The notes under the pieces are model-generated. The model did no database searches. It saw only the letters and a program-made list of their open reading frames with translations, and was not told where the DNA came from. A DNA stretch of 64,000 nt, from NCBI GenBank assembly GCA_947623455.1, contig OX392543.1:15312757-15376756 (forward strand). Direction: 5' to 3'. Position numbers and translations under genes: made by a program. The stretch comes from Mimachlamys varia. Lineage: Eukaryota > Mollusca > Bivalvia > Pectinida > Pectinidae. The stretch's first letter is position 1; each line of letters begins with the position of its first letter. This document shows positions 46,692-58,019 of the stretch, piece after piece.

Positions 46692-47289
46692 TAATAAACG
46701 AGATTCCACATTGTACCAGTCTACATTATATTCACCGTACATACATATTCGAAATAAAACTAACACCACTAATCCATAGGAAAACAAAATATAAACTTAA
46801 CTATTCTACGAAAATAAACAAAAATAAATCAAACACGATAACAACAAAAAGGATTCTACAGCTAAGATTACACTTTAAAAACACACAAATAATCTTGTGT
46901 GAACGAGACATCAGTTCTACTTCTTATTGGACTTGTAATTAAAAGAGAAGTCAAATTTTAATTTTTAATCAGGTTGACAAATATACTCTACTTAAAATTG
47001 TTCTGAAGCATAAAATCGTATCATACTTTTGCATTTAAAGGTCATTTTCGGGACAATTTCTCAAGTAAACCCTACTTTAAACAGATAAATTTAGAAGTAT
47101 TGCGTCAAACTCCTGGGTTGCTATATATTCATCGGGAGTTACTCCTCTTGTACTAGTTTAAGTTGACATAGAAAATTATTTTACTGAATTATTTCAAAAT
47201 TTGCATTTTGAGCGAATATTTATGTTCATGTGGACAGTTTGCCAAGAAAACCTTCAAGTTATCTATATTATCAAGGTACTAATAGCCTA

Positions 47290-47820
47290 GTGATAGGTTT
47301 ATTGTCAAGTGATATTTATTGTCAAGTGAGACTTATTATCTAGTTAGACTAAATGTCAAGTAAGAGAAATGTTCAAGACATATTCTGTATCATTGTGAAG
47401 ATGGCCGTTTTGAGTTTGTTTATTAATGTGCTTACTTGTTGTGATTGACAATGATGCCTCGGTTCTCATTTTGAGGACGGATGCTTACTTGGATGTGACC
47501 AAGATTTACATGGTGGGTGTCGTCGATGAAGCAGAAGATGCCTACTCTTCCGGAACATCTGGTCGAATTTTCTTGTGCTTTTACGAGAGTCTCCAGGTTA
47601 ATCTTTACTTTGTTCCTATTTTGACTAGTGTAATTGATTTTGAGTTCGGATTGTGGTTTTATTGATGCTTTGGTATTCTCTGATTTTTTTTTTAGATTTA
47701 TTGTCAATTAACATTTATTACCAAGTTGGGTTAGACCTTTTGTTAAGTTGGACTTTTTACAAGCTAGGTTAATCGTCAAGTCAGACTTATTGTCAAGTAA
47801 GGCAATTTATTGGAGTTGAT
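47290..47820. repeat. Minisatellite interrupted by an R1 insertion
   Basis: Short units around TTATTGTCAAGT(G/C)AGACT occur at 47290-47360 and again at 47697-47810. Between them sits an R1 copy on the minus strand (about 47370-47700, with CCGGAACATCTGGTC and CGATGAAGCAGAAGATGCC). The transposon landed inside the array. Confidence 0.65.
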
Positions 47821-47829
47821 AAGCATAAA

Positions 47830-50598
47830 TATTAATGAGACCAGAAGAATATGCAACATATTGTCTTGTACAGTTCGATCACAGAGTATTTTAAGTAACA
47901 TGAATTAATTATGATCATCTTCTTTTTAAATTCGTGAAAGTCACGTGTCTAAAGTAAATCTCGACAATACACATTCTTGTGTGGTTTTAACAAGTGCTAG
48001 CTCTATCTAAGATAAAATGAATTTCTGCGGAAATATTTCGTTACTTCGCTTTAAATGTGCAGACGAATTTTTTTCTCGTTTTAAGGCGACCTTTTCAACC
48101 ATTTAAGGAATTTGGCTTATTATAGAACTAAAAGCTAGTATGGCAATATCGACAAAATATTTCATCGCGGAAAAGATGTGACCCACGAAGTTGGTAGAGT
48201 ACTTGTCTATATATATATGAGGTAAACTGTCTACAAATACGTGTACAATGCAAAAGTTTATCAGGATAAAAGAAAGACTAGATGATATGAGATTTTAGAT
48301 GTAAGACCTGCTTCTAATTAAAATATGTATCACAAAAAGCACTATCAGATATTCAATAAAATCGTTGAAAATAAAACATCAAAATACAGTGTATAAACTT
48401 CACCGTTAGAAATGTAAGAAATGTAATTGTAAAAACTAATTATACAGGTATGGATATAGAAGTTTAATATAAAACTCAGATTTGAATGACTAGTATATAC
48501 ACAAGTAGAGAATCTTATGTACACAGCTCAGTGTAAAAATAACAAAAATAAGTCTTAAAATATTCTACTACACAAAGTGTTAATGAAGTGGATGTACAAT
48601 AACTTCTATAATGGATTAATATAGATGAAACAATATCTAAGGAAAAAAATGGCTCATGATAATATGTGTACATTTGTAATTAACTGTACTTGAAAGTAAG
48701 TTTTTTTTATTAACATCATACATATTATCAACCAGAAATTAGCAGTATTATTAAGGGGTTATTGGGTTTATTTTGAGGATTAAAGGTTTTCAAATTTGGC
48801 GGGAAAACAATTCCTATGGAATTTTCAGACGAAATACACGGGGGGAAATACTATTTTTAAAGATGGAAAACGAAAGAATGATTAAGATTTTGAAATATTG
48901 TGTCAGATTATTATTTCGATAAAATCGACACGAAATAGGGGTTACTGGGCAATTTTTAACATGTGTTGTTAAGGGAAAGTGCAGAGAACTACCGAAAAAT
49001 ATCAATTTTTAAGTAGGCAGAGCCAACTCCCTTAATAAATTAAAAGAATACCAATATTTTATAAATTTTCTGCGTACGATTATTAATCCATTTACCCCCT
49101 GACTCCAACATGTATGCCAACAATTGAATACGAGAAAGAAAGTTTGTTTTCTGATGGAAAACCGAACCACAGTGGTACGGACATAAAGCCACTTCAACTT
49201 TTCATCCCTATATCTTTGGAGGGTGGGGAGGAGAGTTAAACTTGTAACGTCATAAAAAGTGATGGCTAACTTGTTTCACATTTCTGTTGTGGCTGTGAAT
49301 GGAATGATAAAGGCAGAGAGGTGACAATCTTCTGCTTCTAAAGTGTAACAGGCTATTCTTCTATCATTGGGGTGGTTATTAGCTGTCTAACCCTCGTTTA
49401 ACCCTCACGCTAGCTGAAAAACTGGATAAGTCACCCCTTCATCCGGAGGTTACTGTGTCAAGTTCGGAAAATGGGGGGGGGGGCAGTCGTTGAAGGATGT
49501 TCGATCAAAGATTATATTAGCATGATAGAGTGTTTTTGGCTGGTAAGTGTAATGCCACTGTCAAAATGGAAAATGATATAAGTAATGCTCTATTAATAAT
49601 GCTTTAAATTCAGAGATACACCAAATTAGTCATTGGATGTGCAAAGACAAACATATTTTAACACCAGCATTTTATGTTTTGGTCATGTTATGCTTTATCA
49701 ACTCAAAAATGCAAGTACTAAGTTTTTACTCAGGGTGATAAAACAGCACCTTGACTTCGTAAAAAATGCTATAATTGTATACCCCAGAGTTACCATCACA
49801 GGTAACAATGTAATTCAATGGGTCACAAAGACACCACTAATACACAACTAATAATTAAAGTCAGTGTTCAACCGTATCGTGGCTGTTTACAAGTATTTGT
49901 TTCAATTTAACGTAGATGTCCTTGTCTATCATAACATTGACAATGATTAACTGTTTATCAGTCTACAAATGTTTCAAAAAAATATTTAACCAATGTGACC
50001 CAAATTTTACTTCCGGTCAAAACCTCAGTTAACAGCAGCACATTGGCCTGTATATAATTGTATTTCCTTTTTTGCTATAGCGTCTGTATAATCCTTTTCG
50101 TGGCATATTCAAATTCCAATCCACTCCTGCCCGGGATAACACCAAAATGCACATCCTGTTAAATATGACAGATGTTCTTTAAGAAATGCTTTAAGGCCAG
50201 ACCAAGATTCTAACTCGGACCATCAAACGCAGCATGGTGCTCTATCCAAACAAACGGCTTTACCGATAAATTGTTCCCAAAAAATTGCCGCCGTTTACAA
50301 CCATGGCAACACCGTTTGCAATCGGGAAACGTCGGCACTCTCCGTAAACGAGAGTATGTTGGCGGAGAGTACTGATTTTCGCATGAACTTTCAGTCCTGA
50401 CCGGATAACTTAAAAAATATTCGTTCAGAGCTAGGTGCCATTTCCCAACATACCGTGAGTAGCGGTTAAGCTTGAAACGCCATATCATGTGGTCAAGCAT
50501 GAAGATTTACCGTGTACACATCAGTCAGAAAGATAACAATGCCATACAGGACTGATGTTTTTGCGCGTGGCCATGCCGTATATAAGGTAAGATATATC
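47830..50598. other. Intergenic stretch downstream of the LRR gene
   Basis: AT-rich to about 50 kb, with a G run near 49472. The frame at 50210-50500 (minus) has no known motif. No clear AATAAA was found for the LRR gene within 500 bases of its stop. Confidence 0.45.
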
Positions 50599-50897
50599 CT
50601 AAAATCTCAACCTCTGCGCGAAAATTTTCATTGTCTTTAGTTTCGAACACAGCTCCTCGTAACCAACGATATGGAATACCCGGATGAGTTCGTCAATGGT
50701 TGCTAGGGGTCCCTTAAAGTCCTTCCAGAACAACATGGCGTTATAGACACGATCATGAATCCTGTCCTTCCCGTGGTACGTCTGCTCCAGTTCCGTGATT
50801 TTCGTGTCCGGGAACCGGAACTTCTTCATCATGTACCGGATCTCGTTTTTGTCCAAGGATATTTTGATAGCATCAAACATCTTCAGCAGCAGCATTT
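50599..50897 (-). CDS. LRR gene last exon (death domain)
   Basis: 299 nt from acceptor TTTTAG to TAG at 50599-50601. Encodes a six-helix-like pattern with FRFPDTKITELEQTY, a conserved LFWKDFKG and LATIDELIRVFHIVGYEEL, typical of death domains. Confidence 0.9.
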
Positions 50898-53800
50898 CTA
50901 AAATAAAAAGATTACATTTAACTAGAAGATGTCTGTAAGACATAAATATCGCGCCAACGATCAAATGAAATTATTTTTAGTGTTCTACTTAATGTTATGA
51001 TCACATTAATCTCAAACGTGACCTAAGCCTTGAGCTGTGAACTCTGAAACGTCCAAGATATACTCATTTCTAGACCTTTGTATGAAGTTTGATAATAATC
51101 TGTCGACCAATGAAGTTGCTATGTGCTTTCATTTAATTGTGATATTTAAGTGAAGTGTGACCTTGGAACTCCACAACGTCCAAGATATAATCGACCTTTG
51201 TACAAAGCATATGAAGTTTTATAGTAATATATCGATAATAAATAAAGTAGCTATGTGATTATGCTGAATCGGTACGGAACGAACATTAGCAACGCTATAT
51301 GCCCCATCCGGCCCTTTAATGGGAAGATGAAGCAAATCGAAACTGTGTTAGAGCCCGGATGGTGTCCTCTACCGTAAGGAAGCCATCACGTTTTGTTGAC
51401 GTGGGATGGACGATTTTCTATACAGAACCTGGTGCACTCTATTCCAATGCCAGGAATGAAAATACCTTGTAAATCTGTACATCGAAGGTCTGATTTAACA
51501 TACTCCCTGCTTACTCCTAATGAATAATTCATGTCCGATCATTCTTATAAAGAGCAAACCACAGACAAAAAGAACAGGAACATTTCATTTTAAGAATTGC
51601 AGGTGTAGGTAAATCTGGCCTCCTCTACGTCTCTAAGAATTAATAAATCAAAACGACTTTATATACAATGGTCAACACACTTACATCAGGTCTTGCTGTA
51701 AAACGCAGCATGTATATTCGTTCCTTGTTTATTCATTGACAAAAGTAATGTAATTTTTTTCTGCAAAAAAGTTACTTCCTGAATCTGGTAAACACATAAT
51801 TTGAAACGTTTATTCTTAAGTCACAAACACTGTACATGTGTGTATTTTGATCCCAAATGATATATATTTCATTATAACTTTTGTGAATATGAAAATATAC
51901 GACATTTGCAAGACATTTACAAACAGTTACTAAACACGAAAGGAAAATTTCATAACAAGTGATGATTAACGTAAGTATAGAATATAACTTACCCTCACGT
52001 TCCATCGCTCGTCTGATGAATCGACCAATCGGCTGCATGACACCGCTCACGCAGATATCCATTGGTGGTGTCTTCAGTGGATTGTTATAGAGACGCAGAT
52101 CCTTTAACCCTGATAGGTTGTCGAAATTTTCCGGAAGTGACGTCAATGAATTATTATTCAAATGAAGCACTTTCAGGTTTTTAAGTTCACAGAGTGCCTC
52201 TGGCAGTACACATATGTCGTTGTAGTCTGCTACAAAAGACTGAATGTTCTTCATGCCACTGATGGTGTTCGGTAGGGTCCTCAGTGTGTTATTGGATACG
52301 ATTAAATAGGAAAGCCCTGAGAACTCCACCTCGTCTGGAAGTGACGGTGTCGGGTGTCCATTCTTCTGGTCATACTTCAGACGTTCCAGATTTGGGATAG
52401 CAAACACAATTTTCGGAAATTGTAAAAACTGGTTGTTTGAAATATCCAAATCTGCTAGTTCGTTCATTCCTTCAAATTCCTCCGGAATGTCATCGAGTAA
52501 GTTGTCGGAAAGGTCAAGAACTTCAAGGTTCTTAATGCCACAAAACTCCGGGTCCAGAGTTCGGATCTGGTTATCGCTCAAGTTAAGAACACGCATTCGT
52601 TCAAGTCTGGAAACTTCGTTGGGTACAGCTTGCAGCTGGTTATGCCTCATGTCTAAAACCTCCAATCCCTTGAGTGAACACAACGATTCCGGAAACTCCG
52701 TAAATGCATTCCTGCTGAGATTGATCTGCTTCATTTTACTCATATTTCCAAAATCTTCCGGAAGTTGTGAGACTTTGTTTCCGTCAGAAAGAAATATTTC
52801 CAGTCCATGAAGAGAACTGATAGCTGGAGGAAGTACCTCGAATGCGTTGTCTGATAACACTAACGAATGTAAGCGCCGCAGATTCTCAAGTTCAACTGGA
52901 AGATCCGAAATCTGGTTCTTCAGCAAGCTAAGAACCTCCAGATTGGAGCACCAGCACAGATTCTCCGGAATGTCGTTGATGCAATTGTTCCCAACATATA
53001 TCTCCTTGAGGTTGTACAAATTGGATATGTTATCAGGGATTTTCTTTATCCTGTTGTTTTCCAGACCTAAAACCTCTATCAAATGGAGGTCACAAAGTTC
53101 ATCCGGAATGACTTCTATCTGGTTATTGTTCAGTCCTAAAATTGTCAGGTTTTTCAGATTTCCGATTTCTGGTTGTATCGCCGTCAACTTGTTGCCACTC
53201 AGAGCAAGTTCTGTCAGAGTCTCCATCCAATAAACTTGAATGGGGACAAACTCAAACTCATTATCATCCAAAAGGAGTTGTTCGAGGCACGTGAAGTTTT
53301 CCGTTTCTCTCGGTAGGTTTGTTATGTGGTTTCCGGATAAAGCGAGTCTACGGAGCTCTTCTATTTTACACACTTCCGGTGTGACGAAGTCGAGGATATT
53401 TCTCTCTAATGCAAGCACCTTCAGACTTAGGCAGTGGCCAATCGTGTTCGGCAGTTCGGAAATCCTGTTTTCGCTAAGAATGAGATATTCGAGTTGCTCC
53501 AGATATCCAATCTGGGCGGGAATATGAGTCAGTCTGTTTCCGTGGAATACTAACTCGCGCATGTCCAGAAGACTTGCAATATCCGGTCGTATTTCCGTTA
53601 TCTCGTTATTAGAGAAATCTAGCACGCGCAAGTGATAGAGAAGATAGATGCTACTAGAAATGACGTCAAGTTTATTGTTTGGCACTTCGAGAATCTCTAG
53701 ATTTACTAGTTTCTCTATGTCGTCAGGGAGACACGTCAGACCATTGTCTCCAAGCATCAAATGTGTGAGGTTTTCGAACTCAAATACGCCTTCCGGTATG

Positions 53801-54009
53801 ACCACCAACATCTGTTCGTTAAGGTCAAGTGTCATGCTCTGTCCGTCGTTGTATAAATAGTCTTCTAGGTGCAGAGGTTCCAGTTCCGTTTCTTCCTCTA
53901 TTTCCGTCACTTCCTGTGACGATTCCCCGACGCCATTAGGAACACCGGGGTTCTCCTGCAGATTGCCCTCATCCTCCGGAGGTCCCACGGGATCCACAGA
54001 TCCATCCAT
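50599..54009 (-). CDS. LRR and death-domain protein (LRRD1-like)
   Basis: Two exons (51993-54009 and 50599-50897, joined in phase 1; GTAAGT donor, TTTTAG acceptor) encode 771 aa. Residues 1-59 are acidic and loosely structured. Residues 60-658 are 26 consecutive leucine-rich repeats of 23 residues (22nd is 25) with the LxxLxLxxNxIxxIPxxI pattern of the intracellular plant/RSU-1 type. A basic linker (RFIRRAMERE) follows. Residues 673-771 fit a death domain (KMFDAIKISLDKNE..., LFWKDFKGPLATIDELIRVF). No signal peptide, membrane segment, kinase, TIR or nucleotide-binding domain. Family knowledge suggests a cytosolic scaffold assembling death-domain partners. The ATG at 54009 has a good context; an extra upstream coding exon is possible. 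Confidence 0.93.
50898..51992. other. Intron of the LRR gene
   Basis: 1,095 bp, AT-rich. Around 51020-51250 are GACC and CTCCAAGATAT-like degenerate repeats. No gene. Confidence 0.7.
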
Positions 54010-54011
54010 AT
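51993..54011 (-). CDS. LRR gene main exon (26 LRRs)
   Basis: Begins after acceptor TTTTACAG at 54011 and ends at GAGG|GTAAGT. All 26 repeats are in a single exon, unusual for LRR genes with one repeat per exon. Open frames on the plus strand across this exon are antisense shadows. Confidence 0.92.
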
Positions 54012-54036
54012 CTGTAAAACATGAAAATTTCCACAT

Positions 54037-54786
54037 CTATTATTATTATATAAATAACAGTATTATAAATGCCATAAAAGTTATTTTCGTTTGCAGTTTT
54101 TATAACTGTTCAGACCTTACGGTGAAGAACTGGTCCAGACTACAGTACAAATAGCAGAATATGTCTGCAACACTATAAGCAGAATCCGTGGTCAAAAACA
54201 ACTGTTACAAAAGTATTCAATAATAAACACAACTAAACAAAACAGGACAATTACGTTCATTAAGCCATTATTCGATATATAAAGCAAGCTTGACTATTTA
54301 ATATTCGTGTATTCCTTACCACTTTTTACCTTTGTATGGTAAACAAATCAAGATTTATATCTTTAGCCTATTGGCCGACACGATAACGATATATATATCG
54401 CAGCACATTTTGCGAAGTGTCTCCACTTAGCCACTTCCCCTGCTCGGAAACAAGCATTCAACTGACGTGAAAATCAATACAGAACCCAATTTAAAATACA
54501 ATCTGGTGCGAGGTGTAATAGTGATAACCTTCTGGTGACCTCTGTTTTTATCGATTACTACCGAAGTAAAATTTCAAGAGTTTCCGTTCGATTTAACATC
54601 TAAGAAAAAGCTTCAAATTTTCGTTTGTTAAGAAAACCCGTTGAATAATCGTATTGAGCGTTCAATTGTATGTTCGTGACAATAACACTGAAAACCTCCT
54701 ATACCACTTCGGTTTTACAGCAGTAGGTCGAAAACTGTGGGCCTTTTTAATCAATTATAAACTTGTTTTGAGGAAATATATGGTAA
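54037..54786. other. Upstream of LRR main exon, no gene seen
   Basis: AT-rich, part of the inferred 5' intron. Confidence 0.5.
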
Positions 54787-55030
54787 CATTAAAGCATTGA
54801 ACTGATTTCGGTTGGCATGCATAGGCAATATGAATGCCAACTGGGCAAAGGCAAATTTATTGGAGCGCGCTATGCTTGTTCAATGAATAAAACAGCCATC
54901 ACCCGTGAACGATCAATGGTATCAAACGTAGCAATTATAGCGTCATAATAATGATGACGTCAATAATTGGTCAATGGCATGTATGGCCTTATGAATGCGA
55001 ACTGAATTCGGTATGGTGATTTAGTAAATC
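54787..55030 (-). repeat. Partial copy of repeat R2
   Basis: Reverse-orientation match to 10556-10912 with GAATGCCAACTG ends and one intact TGACGTCA (the other is GCGTCATA). Confidence 0.65.
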
Positions 55031-55196
55031 CTGAGGATCCGAGACAAAGTGTGCGTTAATAAGACTTTTCATACCATCAAGATAACTATACATTAAATTC
55101 AGCGTACACAAATAATATACATATTGTATGATTTCAAATAAATACGTGGCAGAATAAAAAGATACATCTACTACCTATGAAACGTTTATCTGATAT

Positions 55197-55552
55197 AGTT
55201 TTTATACAATCAATTAAGCAATGAACTGCTTTCAGTTGGCATTCATAGGCTATATGAATGCCAACTGAATGAAGTTCAATACTTATATTTACCATTTTTA
55301 GAATCTGTTCATCTCATAAAACATTCAATAACACATTTTATTTCTCAGTATTTAAGTCAAATAATGTATTTGTCGCATATGCTTGTTCAATGAAAAGAAC
55401 AGCCATCGCCCGGGGACGGTCAATGGCATTCAACGTAACAATTATGACGTCATAATAATGATGACGTCAACAATCTGTAATTGGCGTTCACGGCCTGATG
55501 AATGCCAACTGAATTTGGTAGAGTTATATAGTGGCAATGCCATTCATTGGTA
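55197..55552 (-). repeat. Repeat R2, inverted near-full copy
   Basis: Reverse complement match to 10556-10912. Two TGACGTCA palindromes lie around ATAATAATGA (55445-55470); ends carry TTCAGTTGGCATTCA and its inverse. Confidence 0.7.
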
Positions 55553-55869
55553 AATATTATTTATTCTCTATAATAAGACAGGATATATGTCATAAACAAT
55601 TCGTTTGATATTGGTTTATTTTGATACCTTTTACAGATTTTAATGTTTGAGACTTAAGTCTTTTGTTTCTGGTTTGCATGTATCGTTTTTGCAAATGTCT
55701 AGTCTTTACAGCGTTCGTTTGGTCCCAAAATGGCTCAATTTGTCGATTAGTCGTTAAACAGTTAAACAAAGAGGCAAAGAAAGAAATAAACAACAGAAGC
55801 AAAGAAAGAAATAAACAAACATAATTTCAATATGTTTTAATTGTTATTTAAATAGACAAAAAGTTGAAA
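55553..55869. other. AT-rich stretch, no gene seen
   Basis: The short minus frame (55590-55802) shows no motif. Confidence 0.5.
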
Positions 55870-56025
55870 AAAGCAGAGAATACCAAAATTGATTAAACTA
55901 GGGGCAAAATAGGAACAAAGGAAAGATTAACATGGAGACTCTTGTAAAATCACAAGAGAATAAGACCAGGTGTTCCGGAAGAGTAAGCGTCTTCTGCTTC
56001 ATCGACGACACCCGTCATGTAAACG
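55870..56025 (+). repeat. Repeat family R1, truncated copy
   Basis: Runs from GAGAATACCAAAATTGATTA to CGACGACACCCGTCATGTAA, then stops. Internal deletion near its start. Confidence 0.7.
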
Positions 56026-56676
56026 TCGTCGCAAAAAAAGTATTGTTTATTTTGCAAACATGATTTGGACGTTGAGATCTGGATGATATAAGATATTAAA
56101 TGTTTGTAATGATGTATTTCGTGATAGATTATAATTATGGCTCAAGATTTAATAACTAAAATCATCAACATAAAGAGTGCCACGATTGCCCGCCAGGAGG
56201 CGTCGTAGAATGTGAAGCATGGAAACAGAACAAGCCACAGGGGCTTGCAAATCTGTTTCAGTTAGTTCTGTAGCTAAACTATTGTTCTAAAGTTGTTAGT
56301 TTAGGTTCAAATCAAGTTGGAGAAAATTCTCAGGCCTCTGGTTTTACACGAGGTACAAGTCACGAAAGTGACGAAATTTCTTTCAAAACCTGAAACTCGA
56401 GTAAATATTTATGCAGTTTATTCTGCATTTTAATTAACAAAAATAAATAAAGTTCCGCGTGCTAATAACGTTATCATGCGGATGTATTAGTGTCGTCTGG
56501 TCGGATACGGAATACTAATCTCTCTCGGTCGTTCACAGTTAATACTTAAATCATTTCCATAAATAGTCCGTCATTGGTATTCAAAACACGGTTTCGCTGC
56601 TCAAGGACACGAACTTACGGAACTTACGAAAGGAGTCGAGGTAGGTACACTGTATAAATATATCTGTAATACTTAC

Positions 56677-56710
56677 CTCTCAGCACACAAAATATATCTA
56701 CTGAACTCAT
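56677..56710 (-). CDS. Candidate first coding exon of the LRR gene
   Basis: ATG at 56708-56710 opens an 11-codon frame (MSSVDIFCVLR) that ends at a strong donor GAGAG|GTAAGT in phase 1, exactly the phase needed to join the LRR main exon at 54011 in frame. It would extend the protein to 783 aa. It rests only on phase and donor match; the ATG context is weak. Confidence 0.45.
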
Positions 56711-56911
56711 GATTTAGTATTATATCACAGGGCAAATGTTTACAATGACATTGAGTATGTATACAGGCAAGTTTAGTTTGACAATATATATTGGCAAATA
56801 ATTCAAAAAGTGGGTTGGGTCGAGTTATTATAGCTTGTAGGCTATAACATAGGTAACAGTGTATATATAGTGAATAATAGCTGTAATTAACCGCTCTAGG
56901 TCTAGAGGAAC

Positions 56912-56984
56912 CATTCCTTTAGCTCGATTCAGTTGAGCGTAAGACTAGAAATCAGGCGTTTCGGGTTCGATCCCAGCGGCACTT
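56912..56984 (+). repeat. tRNA-like sequence or SINE head
   Basis: A D-arm-like GCTC...GAGC and a T-arm GGGTTCGATCCC (around 56963-56974) are spaced as in tRNA. The acceptor and anticodon stems do not pair well, so a pseudo-tRNA or SINE head is more likely than a working tRNA. Confidence 0.5.
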
Positions 56985-57104
56985 TATAAAATAATAATGA
57001 CCCCCCCCCCCTTCATATATATGTGATAACATATACATGTAAAATATATGTTATCTAAGAAAGCATCAATGTGTTATTCAAACTATAAACCAATGTTAGG
57101 TTAG

Positions 57105-57260
57105 GTGGTACAGTGGATAGCGCACTTGCCTTTCACCAAGGCGACCGGGGTTCGATTCTCCGACCGAACGTGTAAAAATATGGGGGTCACCTACCCGACC
57201 ACGTGGGTTTTCTCCGGGTGTTCCGGTTTCTTTCCACGCGCTAACATCAGGCCAACAACA
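57105..57260 (+). repeat. tRNA-derived SINE
   Basis: A box TAGGTGGTACAGTGG (about 57112) and B box GGTTCGATTC (57149-57158) are followed by a body with GTGGGTTTTCTCCGGGTGTT and CCGGTTTC. The central block resembles the conserved domain of widespread invertebrate SINEs; family not assigned. Confidence 0.65.
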
Positions 57261-57612
57261 AGAATGATTAGTATTGGTTGAAATAACTTGTTTTGTGATA
57301 AATGTAAAATAAAACCTTGTTTAGTTTATATATAATATCTATCACCGTTTGTGTACAATATATAATATACTGTACAATTATTAGTTACCTATCAACACGA
57401 GAGGTGGTCGAGGTCAACCAACCAACTAAAATACACAAACCTACGTTAATCTATATATGTTAAAAGTGTCTATGATGAATATTATTTTAGTAATACTTTT
57501 TAAACCAATGGGTGTTGGATATTTTAAAATTATAGTTATCAGTTCAGAAGGAGATTGAAGACAAACAGCATAATGTTATAAATAAATACAAATTTTCGTG
57601 ATATGACTGAAA

Positions 57613-58012
57613 TGGCCTCGGTCGCCAAGTGGTTAAGGTGTCTGATATTCCGCTACCACAGGGTCGTGGGTTCGACACCTGTACGTTCAGCAGTTGCCAG
57701 GCACTGGGCCGTAGGGCAGTTGTTTTTTCTCCTGGTACTCCCACAGGGACCTGAAAATGTGTTACAGCTAGTGATTGTCTTTACGTATACGGTAAAAAAA
57801 GCTTTTATGACTACTGAGGGGGCATTTTTATCGAAAATTGATCTTAACACCCCAAATATGTAAAATTACTCTAAACACCCTATTTTAGGTCCAAAACTAG
57901 CTGTAACAAATTCTCAGGTCCCTGTGGGTACTCTGGATTTCTTCCACCACCAAAACCTGACACGTCCTTAAATGACCATAGCTGTTAATAGGACGTAAAA
58001 CACAAGTCGGTG
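57613..58012 (+). repeat. tRNA-derived SINE interrupted by a MITE
   Basis: Ser/Leu-like tRNA head: A box TCGCCAAGTGGTTAAGG (about 57619) and B box GGTTCGACAC (57669-57678). The body runs to 57740 and resumes at 57928 (TGGATTTCTTCCACCACC), ending CTTAAATGACCATAGC and AGGACGTAAAAC, the same tail as R3. Confidence 0.72.
57741..57927. mobile_element. MITE nested in the SINE, with 6-bp target duplication
   Basis: Ends CCACAGGGACCTGA and TCAGGTCCCTGTGG are a perfect 14-bp TIR, extending to about 32 bases with two mismatches. The hexamer GTACTC flanks it at 57735-57740 and 57928-57933. 187 bp, no coding. Confidence 0.88.
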
Positions 58013-58019
58013 CGATCTA

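Noticed and set aside
50210..50500. 96-codon minus-strand frame with several cysteines
   Set aside because: No recognised domain, no acceptor giving a supported junction to the LRR gene; the death-domain exon already ends with its own stop.
52433..53860. Four open frames of 70-128 codons on the plus strand
   Set aside because: They are antisense to the 26-repeat LRR exon and periodic only because the LRRs are.
57105..57175. Possible functional tRNA gene
   Set aside because: A and B boxes are good, but no acceptor stem pairs and a SINE body follows directly.
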